This document shows positions 19,924 to 29,420 of a DNA stretch of 64,000 nucleotides, piece by piece. Position 1 is the stretch's first letter. Every line of letters begins with the position of its first letter. The notes below the pieces were generated by a model, which saw only the letters and a list, made by a program, of their open reading frames with translations, did no database searches and was not told the DNA's origin. The position numbers were made by a program, and so were the translations under genes. Source of the DNA: Caldicellulosiruptor hydrothermalis 108 (lineage in GTDB: Bacteria > Bacillota > Thermoanaerobacteria > Caldicellulosiruptorales > Caldicellulosiruptoraceae); contig NC_014652.1 in the NCBI RefSeq assembly GCF_000166355.1, forward strand, positions 2,268,928 through 2,332,927. The letters are read 5' to 3'.

Positions 19924-21189
19924 TTGTTCAACCCGTTTGAAGAAAAGCCAAAGCCGATTGAGAATTTTCTCATGGACTGGAAAACAATATATCCCAAGTC
20001 ATACTGCAAAAATGAAGTTGACCCTTACACAAAGACAAGAATAATTCTCATGAACGGGATTGAAGTTGAAGCCTCGATGTTTTCTCATCAGTTCCATCGT
20101 CACTGCACTGACAATCAAACAAGGCAAGACTTAGCAATGATGAGAAGAATTGAGCAGATGCAACAAAAGCATATCAACTGGTTAAAACCTATTGATGAAA
20201 CACCACTTGAAACTACAATTGGATACGAACACGTTGCTGTAGACCTTACCGCCTGGCTTGCTCAAAACGAACCTGACCCTTATGTTAAACAAACTCTTGA
20301 TTTTATTTTGCTTGAAGATTTTGACCATCTTTATCGCTATGCAAATCTTCTTGACATGGATTCAAACATCCAAGCAAACAATCTGGTAAAAAACTATGTT
20401 GAAATCATCCCTGGTCGGCCGACAATTGCACATCACAGACACCCTTATGATACTGTCAGCAGATATGTTGATTTCAAAAAAGCAGATATTAGAACAAAGC
20501 TAAACATTTTCATTATAACAGCCGGTGAGCAGCAGACAATGAATTTTTATAATAACATCGGCAACACTTATTATAACGACCTTGGAAGACAGCTCTATTT
20601 AGAAATAGCCTTAGTGGAAGAAGAACACGTAACCCAGTATGGTTCGTTGATTGACCCGAGACTCACATGGTTCGAAAGTCTTCTTTTGCATGAATACACA
20701 GAATGCTATCTGTATTATTCATTTTACGAATCTGAGGTTGACCCAAATGTAAAATCTATATGGGAGATGCACCTTGATGCTGAAATTGCCCATCTTCACA
20801 AAGCTGCAGAACTTTTGCAAAAACATGAGAACAAATCTTGGTACGAGGTCACCCCTGGCGGACAGTTCCCGAATCTTTTAATGTTCCATGACACACGCGA
20901 ATATGTGCGCAAAGTTCTTTCACAGATGGTTGAAATCACAGCTGACAAAGAGGACCTGAGAAACGTAAATGACTTGCCAGATAGTCACACATTTTTCTGG
21001 TTCCAAAACAAAGTAAATCACGATATAAATTCAGTTGCAAGCCATGTGGTAATTGATAAGCACAAAATAATAAAAGGCGAAGATTACAGGTGTGAGATGG
21101 CTCCACACCCAGTTGAAAGTTTGAGAAATAGAAAAGAAGACAATTTCTTAATTGGAAGAACAAAGCAGAAAAAGCTTGTTAGCATATAA
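19924..21189 (+). CDS. Large ferritin-like di-iron-type protein of unknown function
   Basis: This 421-residue soluble protein belongs to no family I can name. It is helical and rich in Glu/His pairs typical of di-metal four-helix bundles: GYEHVAVDL, LLEDFDHLYRY, ITAGEQQTMNFY, VEEEHVTQY, LHEYTECYLYY and HLDAEIAHLHKAAEL. Two ferritin-like halves or one long bundle are possible. The start is TTG 19924, ten bases after AAAGGAGG; the TTG at 19915 is too close. It is monocistronic, with a terminator after it, and convergent with a bacteriohemerythrin gene, so a role in O2, peroxide or metal handling is plausible but unproven. Confidence 0.75.
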   Translation: MFNPFEEKPKPIENFLMDWKTIYPKSYCKNEVDPYTKTRIILMNGIEVEASMFSHQFHRHCTDNQTRQDLAMMRRIEQMQQKHINWLKPIDETPLETTIGYEHVAVDLTAWLAQNEPDPYVKQTLDFILLEDFDHLYRYANLLDMDSNIQANNLVKNYVEIIPGRPTIAHHRHPYDTVSRYVDFKKADIRTKLNIFIITAGEQQTMNFYNNIGNTYYNDLGRQLYLEIALVEEEHVTQYGSLIDPRLTWFESLLLHEYTECYLYYSFYESEVDPNVKSIWEMHLDAEIAHLHKAAELLQKHENKSWYEVTPGGQFPNLLMFHDTREYVRKVLSQMVEITADKEDLRNVNDLPDSHTFFWFQNKVNHDINSVASHVVIDKHKIIKGEDYRCEMAPHPVESLRNRKEDNFLIGRTKQKKLVSI

Positions 21190-21192
21190 ACA

Positions 21193-21227
21193 AAAAAGCT
21201 GTCTACCCTTGCGGTGGACAGCTTTTT
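21193..21227. terminator. Bidirectional terminator
   Basis: A 15-bp stem (21193-21207 with 21213-21227, one G-U pair, 5-base loop) with A5 on one side and T5 on the other lies between the converging ferritin-like and hemerythrin genes. Confidence 0.92.
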
Positions 21228-21249
21228 ACAATATTTTAAAATCTATTAT

Positions 21250-21666
21250 CTACTTTGATTGCATCTTTTCTTTTAAAAAAGCTCCAAGTTTTCTATCTGT
21301 ACCAAGGATATGATTTTTGAGCCAGTCAACAACAAGTCTGTTTGTCTTTATAACTGCTGCAACTCCTGCTCCCTCTTTCTCTATCTCCTCTCGAAACTTT
21401 TTGTATGTTTCAACAAAGTTATCATGTTCATTTTTGTGAGCAGCATAGTGGGGGTATAAATACTCTTTCATGTACTTTTCTTCTGTGGAGAAATGAAATA
21501 CTACATAATCACCTAAAAAATCCAAAACCTCTGGCAACACCTTTTTCCCTTCCCCTTGAGAACAAGCATCTAAGAGTTTGTTTATCCTTGCAAATAGTTC
21601 TTTGTGCTGATTGTCTATTGACTCAACTCCAACAGAGTACTGGTCAAGCCATTCAATTTGCGGCAT
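21250..21666 (-). CDS. Bacteriohemerythrin
   Basis: The 138-residue four-helix O2-binding protein carries the hemerythrin di-iron ligands: His in DNQHKELF, HFSTEEKYM, HYAAHKNEHDNF, and the C-terminal LKNHILGTDRKLG. The N-terminal PQIEWLDQYSVGVESID is the usual family start. ATG 21666 follows AAAGGAGTG by a normal distance; an upstream in-frame GTG lies inside that site. In anaerobes such proteins are thought to sequester or deliver O2. The neighbouring ferritin-like gene converges on the same terminator. Confidence 0.93.
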   Translation of the reverse strand: MPQIEWLDQYSVGVESIDNQHKELFARINKLLDACSQGEGKKVLPEVLDFLGDYVVFHFSTEEKYMKEYLYPHYAAHKNEHDNFVETYKKFREEIEKEGAGVAAVIKTNRLVVDWLKNHILGTDRKLGAFLKEKMQSK

Positions 21667-21918
21667 TTTTTCACTCCTTTCCACTTCAAATGATTTTTCA
21701 AAATATTTTATACCCTTTAGATTAGTACTCTTAACATATCTTCTTACAATCTTTTTTCTTTCTGGCTTTGTCCAATATTTTGCATAATTTAGTTATAAAT
21801 AAATCAATGAACTTTAAAATTTGAATATTATGTTAACCCTAATGAATTTATCTTCCATTTTAGCATCATTCTAACATTTACTGCCATTTATTTTCAACTC
21901 TAAAAAGCAAAAATAAAA

Positions 21919-21957
21919 AACCCCTTCTTAAACCCTTGCAGGTTTAAAAAAGGGGTT
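21919..21957 (-). terminator. Terminator of tRNA-Leu
   Basis: A long stem (arms 21919-21934 and 21941-21957, one mismatch/bulge) is followed in the minus direction by a T-rich tract. It directly follows the tRNA-Leu gene. Confidence 0.9.
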
Positions 21958-21972
21958 ATATGCGAATACTTA

Positions 21973-22063
21973 TGGTGCCGAAGGCGGGAGTCGAACCCGC
22001 ACGGGGTGTGAGCCCCACTGGATTTTGAGTCCAGCGCGTCTGCCAGTTCCACCACTTCGGCAC
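21973..22063 (-). tRNA. tRNA-Leu (anticodon CAA)
   Basis: Class II tRNA with a long variable arm. Acceptor GTGCCGA pairs with TCGGCAC, and CCA is encoded at 21975-21973. The anticodon stem-loop CTGGA-CTCAAAA-TCCAG gives CAA, which reads UUG leucine codons. The variable stem GGGGCTCACACCCC and T loop TTCGACT are normal. An upstream consensus promoter and a downstream terminator make it a single-gene unit. Confidence 0.97.
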
Positions 22064-22093
22064 ATTTTCCTTTTGAATTTTCAAGCAAGATTG

Positions 22094-22122
22094 ATTATAT
22101 CATAAATTTTTGAGGTTGTCAA
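22094..22122 (-). promoter_or_regulatory. Consensus promoter of tRNA-Leu
   Basis: On the minus strand TTGACA (22122-22117), a 17-bp spacer and TATAAT (22099-22094) precede the tRNA by about 30 bp. Confidence 0.9.
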
Positions 22123-22289
22123 AGCGGTAGATTTTGATAAAATCCTGCCGGTAGATTGAATTACCAACTTCATTTTACCGTCTTTCAAGGTAAAAAGTCA
22201 AGGGTCTAAAAGTGGAAATTTCTAATTTTAATATTCAGACTGTTAGGTTATAATAGAAATAAATTCAAAAAAAACGCGAGGTTATTTGT

Positions 22290-23435
22290 ATGGAAACCTT
22301 TTGGCTGTTTATAATATGCTCTTTGTTATTTGCTCTGAACTTTTTTATAACTAAAAAGTTCGGACTCAAAAATGTAGAGTATGAAATCTACTTTGAAGAG
22401 AACAAAAAGACTGAAGGTGATGAGATTCACATTGTCGAAAGAATATACAACGGTAAGATCCTGCCACTTCCTTGGGTAAAATCTGAATTTGAAGTGTCAG
22501 CATCCTTTTTCATGGAAAATGCAAAAAATTATGTAGTGGGAGATAAGCTAAGGTACATCAGCATTTTCTTTCTTCTGCCTTACCAGCAAATAGTAAGACG
22601 GCACAGATTTGTTGCAACAAAAAGAGGATTTTATAAGCTTGACAAAATCTATCTTGTCACAGGAGACCTTTTCGGTCTTTCAATGGATGACAGGTGCTAC
22701 TATGTAAATTCTAACATTACCATTTACCCTGCATTTTTGGACCTGAAAAAACATCTTCTGCCCCGTTCAAGCCTCTCGGGTGAAGTTGTGGTAAAAAGAC
22801 ATTATTATGAAGATATATTTCACTTTGCAGGAATAAGAGAGTATCAGTCTTTTGATTCTTTCAATAGAATAAACTGGAACGCAACTGCAAAGTATAATAC
22901 TTTGATGGTAAACAAGTACGAATACACCTCATCAGGTGATGCTTTAATACTTTTGAATGTCCAAAGTTCAGAGTATGAAAGAAAAGAGGTTTTTAACAAA
23001 AACGCAATTGAACTTGGAATAAAGATTGCAGCAAGCTTGGCAAAAGAATGCTTGGATGCTCACATTCCAGTTGGTTTTGTTTGCAATGGTATAGATGAAG
23101 AAACCTTGCAGCCACTTGAAATTCTTCTTCCATCACAAGATTCAAATCAGCTTCTAAAAATTCTCGAAACCCTTGCACATATTAAGATTCAGGTGAACGA
23201 TTACTTTGAAGCTTTGCTTTATCAGGTCTTAAGAAGTTACAACTTTCGCGAGCTTTTTATAATTACCTCATTTGTTAACAAGGAGATGGAAGACTCTATT
23301 CTTCTTTATTCCTCGCTCGGAGTTAAGTTTACCATTATTCTTCTTGAATATGATGAGAAAGCTTTAAACTTAGAATCAGAAAATGTAAGAATTTTCCTGG
23401 CAAAACATCATCTTTTAGAAAGCGCCAGAGTATAA
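22290..23435 (+). CDS. DUF58 domain protein
   Basis: The 381-residue protein has one N-terminal membrane helix (FWLFIICSLLFALNFFI) and a beta-rich segment typical of the family. The DUF58 signature is FAGIREYQSFDSFNRINWNA near residue 185, followed by a von Willebrand-A-like fold (GDALILLNVQSS). Such proteins commonly pair with MoxR ATPases, which are not seen here. Function is unknown. The ATG at 22290 has a modest GAGG upstream. A terminator follows. Confidence 0.85.
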   Translation: METFWLFIICSLLFALNFFITKKFGLKNVEYEIYFEENKKTEGDEIHIVERIYNGKILPLPWVKSEFEVSASFFMENAKNYVVGDKLRYISIFFLLPYQQIVRRHRFVATKRGFYKLDKIYLVTGDLFGLSMDDRCYYVNSNITIYPAFLDLKKHLLPRSSLSGEVVVKRHYYEDIFHFAGIREYQSFDSFNRINWNATAKYNTLMVNKYEYTSSGDALILLNVQSSEYERKEVFNKNAIELGIKIAASLAKECLDAHIPVGFVCNGIDEETLQPLEILLPSQDSNQLLKILETLAHIKIQVNDYFEALLYQVLRSYNFRELFIITSFVNKEMEDSILLYSSLGVKFTIILLEYDEKALNLESENVRIFLAKHHLLESARV

Positions 23436-23444
23436 GTAAAAATC

Positions 23445-23495
23445 GCCGCAGGCAAATTCTATGTTTGTATTCGCACCTGCGGCTTAATATTTTTT
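23445..23495 (+). terminator. Terminator after the DUF58 gene
   Basis: GCCGCAGG (23445-23452) pairs with CCTGCGGC (23476-23483). The loop can form an extra CAAA/TTTG pairing, and a T-rich tract ends in six T. Confidence 0.8.
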
Positions 23496-23512
23496 GGGAT
23501 ACCAAAAAGATA

Positions 23513-25990
23513 TCATTTCTGATATGCTATGAAAAGACTGCTAGGTGCAATTTCAAAACTACCTATTGCTTCCTGTTCATTTTCTTCTGAAAATATTATG
23601 CCATCATTTGCTTTTATTTTCCATACTCCTTCAGGAAGTGTAATTACCTTTTTTTCTTTAAAAGGATTGTAGGCGACAATAATTTTTTTCCATACATCAT
23701 AGGGATACGAAATCAAAAAAGCCACAATGCCATCAGGTGCTGGCAAGAATTTTAGATATTTTCTTATTTCACCTGATGAGCGCATTCTAAATGCCAAATG
23801 TTCTTTTCGCAATTTTATAAGGTCACAATAAAATTTAAAGGTGTCATAGAACTTTTCTTTTAAACTCCAGTCAATCTTGTTTATACTATCCCCTGCGTTG
23901 TATGTGTTTGGATGCCCTCCTTTGCTCCTATTGAACTCAACTCCACCGTGCAAAAACGCAATGCCCTGAGATGTTAAAATGATTGCATTTGCCAAGCGGC
24001 ATGCACGGTCAATCCAGAATATATCTTCACCAACCATTGTCTTTTGTGCCTTGTCAAAGAGGGTCAAGTTGTCATGGCAGGAACAATAATTTACACACTC
24101 ATCTGGTTCTTTTGCAAAATCGTCAATAGCTGCCTTTATACCTTGTTTTAATCTCTCAACATCAGAAAGGTTTCCATGCATATACCCAGTTTTAAAGCCA
24201 TCAAGGTCACCTCTTATACTGTCTCTTATTCTATCGTTAAAAAGTCCAATAGAATACCCCTGGTGTACTGTTGACTCAATTGTTGCCATCTCCTCTAACA
24301 GGCATAAACTATCACCCATAACCCACCCTTCACCATAAATGAGGGCACGAGGATTTCGCTTCCGCACTTCTCTTGCAATCATTCTCATAGTTAGACCATC
24401 AATAAGCCCCATTAAGTCAAATCTAAAGCCATCTATGTGAAATTCTTCTGTCCAGTATATTATGGTATCAAGTATAAATTTTCTTACCATTGGTTTTTCT
24501 GTCGCAAGCTCATTACCACAGCCTGTTGCGTTTGAATAATCGCCATAGTCATCTATCCTGTAAAAATATCCTGGAACAATTTTGTCAAAAATAGAAAACT
24601 TACCGCCCCTTGTGTGGTACGTGTGGTTGAAAACAACGTCCATCACAACTCCTATGCCGTTTTGGTGTAAAGTTCTAACCATAGTTCTCAGCTCTTTTAA
24701 AGCCTCAATTCCTCCACTTTTTGTTGAGTACCAGTACTCCGGGCACTGATACAAAACAGGGTCATACCCCCAGTTGTACTTTTTATCAGGATTTTTATCA
24801 TCAACACTTCCAAAGTCAGAAATCGGAAGAAGATGGATGTGGGTAATTCCAAGCTCTTTTAGATGCAAAAGACCGGTTGAAAACTTTTCTTTGTAAAAGC
24901 TCTGCTGACAAAGCCCCAGGAACTTCCCTCTAAATTTTTCATCTACACATGAGGTTTTATCAATTGTAAAGTCTCGGACGTGCATCTCGTAAATGATAGC
25001 ATCTTGTTGTTTTTCTATCGTTTTCACAAACTCATCCTGTTGCCAGCCTTCAATAAGCGTATCTGCCGGGTCAAATATGAAAGATTTTTGAGAGTTTGAA
25101 GAAGAAGCTTTTGAGTAAGGGTCAGGAACCTCATACACAATAAACCCTTCGTCCTCATCATAATTGTAATGCCAAACCTCATAAAGATAGTAGTGGTTTT
25201 TCAAGTCACCTGTAAGGTGTATATTCCATGTACCGTTTTCGGACCGAGCCATCTCTTTTTCAAATCTGAAATTTTCGCTTTCATCAAATATCTTAACCTT
25301 TACTTTGTATGCTGTGGGTGCCCATAGTTTAAAGTACGTACAATATGGCTCATATTTTATTCCAAGCTCACCAGGGTAAAAAAACTCAGGTCTTGTTAGA
25401 ATTTCTCTTGGTCTTGCCCAGATATGCTCTGTTTTGTAGACAATTTTGTATTTCAAATTCGGCAAAAGCCTCTTTGAAGTAAAAATTCTTATCATATTTG
25501 TAAAGGCAGCTTCTCTCTCGAAGTATTCTGATATTACAATATCATTACCAAATCCCGGTGGATACCAAAGCTTCTGGCTTGCACCTTCTGCAAATTTAAA
25601 TTTTTGTCCAATTTTTATTTCTTTTAAGTCCTTTATAAGTTCATATCTTCCACGCAGTTTTGAATATGTCATTTCCCACTCGGGTGAAATCTGCCAGCCA
25701 TTCATCTCACCAATGACAAACACTGGTTTTCTGAGCGGTTTTCGGTGATAGTCAAAATGCCCTTCCTTTAAAACAAATCTAATTTTTCCTTTTTGATCGC
25801 AAATCTCATAGCCTCTTATTTCTGCTTCAAAAGGATTGTCGGAGTGAGGAATTATCTTGTCTATTCTTTCTATGTCTATTTCTTCTTCATTCAAAAATAC
25901 TTTAAAATCTTCTTTCTTTACAGAGTGAACCATTTGGGATAGTACAACAACTATTTCGTTAAAATCATCTATATATGCTCTCACTATCAT
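23513..25990 (-). CDS. Type I pullulanase (GH13), intracellular
   Basis: The 825-residue debranching enzyme cleaves alpha-1,6 bonds in pullulan and branched maltodextrins. The type I pullulanase signature YNWGYDP is present. The GH13 regions are DVVFNHT (I), GFRFDLMGL with the nucleophile Asp (II), YGEGW with the acid/base Glu (III), and CHDN (IV). N-terminal CBM48-like domains precede the barrel (FKLWAPTAYKVKVKIFDES). There is no signal peptide, so it acts on imported or stored glucan. The start is taken as ATG 25990 after GGGTGG; the longer frame to 26050 begins with a hydrophobic stretch without a ribosome site and is less likely. Confidence 0.92.
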   Translation of the reverse strand: MIVRAYIDDFNEIVVVLSQMVHSVKKEDFKVFLNEEEIDIERIDKIIPHSDNPFEAEIRGYEICDQKGKIRFVLKEGHFDYHRKPLRKPVFVIGEMNGWQISPEWEMTYSKLRGRYELIKDLKEIKIGQKFKFAEGASQKLWYPPGFGNDIVISEYFEREAAFTNMIRIFTSKRLLPNLKYKIVYKTEHIWARPREILTRPEFFYPGELGIKYEPYCTYFKLWAPTAYKVKVKIFDESENFRFEKEMARSENGTWNIHLTGDLKNHYYLYEVWHYNYDEDEGFIVYEVPDPYSKASSSNSQKSFIFDPADTLIEGWQQDEFVKTIEKQQDAIIYEMHVRDFTIDKTSCVDEKFRGKFLGLCQQSFYKEKFSTGLLHLKELGITHIHLLPISDFGSVDDKNPDKKYNWGYDPVLYQCPEYWYSTKSGGIEALKELRTMVRTLHQNGIGVVMDVVFNHTYHTRGGKFSIFDKIVPGYFYRIDDYGDYSNATGCGNELATEKPMVRKFILDTIIYWTEEFHIDGFRFDLMGLIDGLTMRMIAREVRKRNPRALIYGEGWVMGDSLCLLEEMATIESTVHQGYSIGLFNDRIRDSIRGDLDGFKTGYMHGNLSDVERLKQGIKAAIDDFAKEPDECVNYCSCHDNLTLFDKAQKTMVGEDIFWIDRACRLANAIILTSQGIAFLHGGVEFNRSKGGHPNTYNAGDSINKIDWSLKEKFYDTFKFYCDLIKLRKEHLAFRMRSSGEIRKYLKFLPAPDGIVAFLISYPYDVWKKIIVAYNPFKEKKVITLPEGVWKIKANDGIIFSEENEQEAIGSFEIAPSSLFIAYQK

Positions 25991-26061
25991 TAAAACCACC
26001 CGTCTTTTTCTAAAGAATAGGATATGCAATATGCAGAAATTATATATCATTTATACCCTTT

Positions 26062-27828
26062 TTGAAAGTGAAAAAATTGCAGCTTAAGAATACATATGCA
26101 AAAGATGTTTTTAGTCTCTTTTTTCTGGGTATAAATATGAGAAGAAAATTTCCTACAGATTCTGTGGTGATTAACAAAATGTCTGAGAAGAATAAAGATT
26201 TAAACTGTAAAGCCAACAATTATGCAGCTAAAATATCAATAATATATGCAGTTGTGAGCGCAGTTTGGATTTTAGTCTCTGACATGCTAACAACAACTCT
26301 TTTTGCAAAGAAAGGGCTTTTTACTGTTTTTTCGATCATTAAAGGTTGGCTCTTTGTGCTTATCACTGCAAGCCTTTTGTATTTTATGATTCGCAAAAAA
26401 ATCTATTCGCTTTACCTTTCTGAAAATAAGCTCCAAAATGCTATCGAGGAACTTCAAAAGACAAATGATGAGCTTTCCAAAACACAGGAAAAGCTTGTTG
26501 TCCAGTACAAAAAACTTGCAAAAAACCAGGAAAAGATAAAAGAGCTTGCTTACTTTGACCAGCTAACTAATCTGCCAAATAGAAATCATTTTATGCTGGT
26601 ACTTGAAAAGGCTATTAAAGATGCACATTTCAAAGGCCAGCAACTTGCCCTGATATGTATCGATATAGATAATTTTGGTAAAATCAACAACACTTTGGGT
26701 CATGCAACTGGTGATGTTGTATTAAAAGAAATTGCACAAAGACTCAAAGACACAGTTGGTAATAACGGGTTTGTTGCAAGACTAACAGGAGATGAATTTG
26801 GAATAATAATTTATAATTTTCTTGATTTTAACGTCTTGAATTACTTCATCTATAAAATTTTTAATTCATTTTCAATGTCATGGGAGATAATGGAATATGA
26901 CTTTTACATTACACCAAGTATGGGAGTTGCCATATATCCTTCAGATGGGCAGGATAGTGTATCCCTGTTGAAAAGTGCTGATAAAGCTTTAAACCTCGCA
27001 AAAGAAAAAGGTAAAAATACTTTTTGCTTTTACAACTTGGAAATGGATAATATACTTCAACAGAGACTTGAATTCGAATCAGACTTGAGAAAGGCGATTG
27101 AAAAAGACCAGTTCGTTTTGTATTATCAGCCTATTGTAGACCTTGAAAAAATGCAGCTATGCGGAGCAGAAGCACTCATTCGCTGGATACATCCACAAAA
27201 AGGTATAATACCACCCATGTCTTTTATCCCAATTGCTGAGCAGACAGGGCTTATATCACAAATTGGTCAATGGGTATTGGCAAAGGTCATAGCGGATTTG
27301 AAGAGCATCAGAGAAGTAACAAACCACAACTTTTATATTTCTTTCAATGCGTCCTTAAGAGAGTTTTCAAGCGCAAATTTTGTTGATAACGTACTTTATA
27401 CAATTGAAGCCTTAAAAGGTGACCCAACTTCTTTGGGAATAGAGATTACCGAATCGGTTGCAATGGCAGACCCTCAAAATACCATAAAGTCGCTCAATAC
27501 CTTTAAAGAAAAAGGTATTAAAGTTTTTCTTGACGACTTTGGCACAGGCTACTCTTCTTTAAACTATCTAAAACAGCTTCCCATTGACGTTGTTAAAATC
27601 GACAGAAGTTTCATAGCCAATATGAGCACTGACACTAAAGAACAAAAAATAGCCAAAAGCCTGATTAACCTTTCTCACATCTTAGATTTAAAAGTTGTGG
27701 CAGAGGGCATTGAGGATAGTCAGCAGGCTGAGATACTAAAATCTTTTGAGTGTGATTTTGGACAGGGATATTTGTTTGGAAAACCTCTTCCAAAAGACCA
27801 ATTTATAGAGTTTGCAAAGAGGTTTTGA
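26062..27828 (+). CDS. Membrane GGDEF/EAL cyclic-di-GMP enzyme, probably phosphodiesterase
   Basis: Two membrane helices (about residues 57-75 and 90-112) lead to a coiled linker (ELQKTNDELSKTQEKL), a GGDEF domain and an EAL domain. The GGDEF site reads TGDEF, so its first Gly is lost. The EAL site appears complete: EALIRW, FNAS, EITES, DDFGTGYSS, KIDRSF, AEGIED and GQGYLF. Net c-di-GMP hydrolysis is the likeliest activity, with the GGDEF part perhaps sensing GTP. The start is uncertain: TTG 26062 and ATG 26137 are both without a good Shine-Dalgarno. It is divergent from the pullulanase gene. Confidence 0.88.
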   Translation: MKVKKLQLKNTYAKDVFSLFFLGINMRRKFPTDSVVINKMSEKNKDLNCKANNYAAKISIIYAVVSAVWILVSDMLTTTLFAKKGLFTVFSIIKGWLFVLITASLLYFMIRKKIYSLYLSENKLQNAIEELQKTNDELSKTQEKLVVQYKKLAKNQEKIKELAYFDQLTNLPNRNHFMLVLEKAIKDAHFKGQQLALICIDIDNFGKINNTLGHATGDVVLKEIAQRLKDTVGNNGFVARLTGDEFGIIIYNFLDFNVLNYFIYKIFNSFSMSWEIMEYDFYITPSMGVAIYPSDGQDSVSLLKSADKALNLAKEKGKNTFCFYNLEMDNILQQRLEFESDLRKAIEKDQFVLYYQPIVDLEKMQLCGAEALIRWIHPQKGIIPPMSFIPIAEQTGLISQIGQWVLAKVIADLKSIREVTNHNFYISFNASLREFSSANFVDNVLYTIEALKGDPTSLGIEITESVAMADPQNTIKSLNTFKEKGIKVFLDDFGTGYSSLNYLKQLPIDVVKIDRSFIANMSTDTKEQKIAKSLINLSHILDLKVVAEGIEDSQQAEILKSFECDFGQGYLFGKPLPKDQFIEFAKRF

Positions 27829-27841
27829 ATAGTATTAAATT

Positions 27842-28285
27842 CTAAAGCCACAGCCACATAATTATGGCATCATCCGGTGGGTCGGAATAATAATTTTTTC
27901 TTATACCCTCCTGGACAAATCCAAAGCTCTTGTAAAGTGAGATAGCAACGTGGTTTTTGCTTCTCACCTCAAGTGTAAGACCAACCAAACCATTTTCTTT
28001 TGCATATGAAATGAGGGCAGAAAGTAAAAGTTTTCCTATTCCCTGCCCTCTTTTTTGAGGATGTACAGCAATATTTGTAATGTGCCCTTCATCTACAATA
28101 TGATGCATTCCTGCAAAACCCCATACTCTGCCATCTTCTTCGTATACATAATATATTGCAGACTCATTTTGAGCCTCATACTCAAAGCTTTCTCTGCTCC
28201 ATGGAACAGAAAATGATAAAACTTCTATTTCATACACCATATCTATATCCTCTTTTGTCATCCTTCTTATTGTGCCTTTTTTCAT
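27842..28285 (-). CDS. rimI: Ribosomal protein alanine N-acetyltransferase RimI
   Basis: The 147-residue GNAT acetyltransferase has the acetyl-CoA loop RGQGIGKLLLSALI and the RimI-type C-terminus NHVAISLYKSFGFVQEGIRK. It is expected to acetylate the N-terminal Ala of a ribosomal protein. The start ATG overlaps the tsaB stop in ATGA. The order tsaE-tsaB-rimI is common in Firmicutes. Confidence 0.93.
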   Translation of the reverse strand: MKKGTIRRMTKEDIDMVYEIEVLSFSVPWSRESFEYEAQNESAIYYVYEEDGRVWGFAGMHHIVDEGHITNIAVHPQKRGQGIGKLLLSALISYAKENGLVGLTLEVRSKNHVAISLYKSFGFVQEGIRKNYYSDPPDDAIIMWLWL

Positions 28286-28947
28286 GTGTCCTGGTTCCTT
28301 TCTGCATACGATTTTTTAAGGTAAACTGGTATAAGGTCAAAATGAGAACAAATCTTGCCTTCCTGGGCAAGCTCGAAAGCCAAAATTCCAACATTTGATG
28401 CTTTTTGATACTGTAAAAACTTAGGCGAATTTCTAAACTCGGAAAAATCATAAATGTCTAAACCTTCGCCAAGCAAAACAGGGTTATACTTTTTTGCAAG
28501 TTCTTTTGCTTCTTCGATATCAAGTATCGAAGTTGGATGATATGTTTTGAGTTTGCCCTTCTCGAATCTGAAAATTCCAGTAAATACCTTTTGCGACTTT
28601 GCATCCAAAATGGGCATCAGAAAATCTGAACAAGCCCAGAAGTTGTAGCAAAGAGCCTTCAGGGTATCAACACCTATACATGGCTTTGAAGTAGCATAGC
28701 AAAAACCTTTTATTGTTGAAACACCAATTCTGAGCCCAGTAAAAGAACCAGGTCCTATTGATACCGCAAATAGGTCAACATCTTCTATTTTACTCGAGGC
28801 ATTTTTTAATACCTGATCAATTAAATCGATTAACATCACAGAGTGAACAAGTTTTGTGTTAAGAACTATCTCAGAAATTACCTTGCAATCTTCCAGCAAA
28901 GCAGCGCTTGCAACCTTGCCAGACGTCTCAATCGCCAATATCTTCAT
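28282..28947 (-). CDS. tsaB: tRNA t6A biosynthesis protein TsaB
   Basis: The 221-residue ASKHA-fold protein is the scaffold partner of TsaD and TsaE in making N6-threonylcarbamoyladenosine at tRNA position 37. The N-terminus ILAIETSGKVASAALLE and the signature SIGPGSFTGLRIGVSTIKG are diagnostic. It overlaps tsaE by 20 bp and rimI by 4 bp, so the three are one translationally coupled unit. tsaD is not in the window. Confidence 0.94.
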   Translation of the reverse strand: MKILAIETSGKVASAALLEDCKVISEIVLNTKLVHSVMLIDLIDQVLKNASSKIEDVDLFAVSIGPGSFTGLRIGVSTIKGFCYATSKPCIGVDTLKALCYNFWACSDFLMPILDAKSQKVFTGIFRFEKGKLKTYHPTSILDIEEAKELAKKYNPVLLGEGLDIYDFSEFRNSPKFLQYQKASNVGILAFELAQEGKICSHFDLIPVYLKKSYAERNQDT

Positions 28948-29401
28948 CTTTTTCTATCACATCCTCAACATTTTTGTACTTTTCCCCAACACCTGTTATC
29001 AATATTTTTCGAACATCTTCATCTATCTTCTGAATCTCAACCTTTAAATATTCCTTGGGATGAAGCCTTTTTAACTTATCAGCCCACTCAATTATCACAA
29101 TACCATCACCATAAAAATACTCCTCATACCCTATATCCTCAAGCTCTGTCTCTTCAATCCTGTAAATGTCAAAATGATAAACTAAAATGCCATCTTTTCC
29201 TTCATACACATGAAATATGGTAAACGTTGGACTCGAAATATCTTCAATTCCAAAAGCCTTGGCAATTCCACGTGTTAGTGCAGTCTTTCCGCTACCAAGA
29301 TCACCTTCTAAGGTAACAATAGCACCTTTGAAAAGATTTTTCCCAATTTTATAACCAATCGACACTGTCTCATCATACGAATAAGACATTATCTCCTTCA
29401 T
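28928..29401 (-). CDS. tsaE: tRNA t6A biosynthesis ATPase TsaE
   Basis: The 157-residue P-loop ATPase has Walker A GDLGSGKTAL near residue 35, the switch region SSPTFTIFHVYEG, HFDIYRIE and IEWADKL. It works with TsaB and TsaD in tRNA t6A synthesis. ATG 29401 follows AAGGGG; an in-frame ATG four codons on has an overly close AAGGAG. Confidence 0.94.
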   Translation of the reverse strand: MKEIMSYSYDETVSIGYKIGKNLFKGAIVTLEGDLGSGKTALTRGIAKAFGIEDISSPTFTIFHVYEGKDGILVYHFDIYRIEETELEDIGYEEYFYGDGIVIIEWADKLKRLHPKEYLKVEIQKIDEDVRKILITGVGEKYKNVEDVIEKDEDIGD

Positions 29402-29420
29402 TTTTCATAATTTCCCCTTT

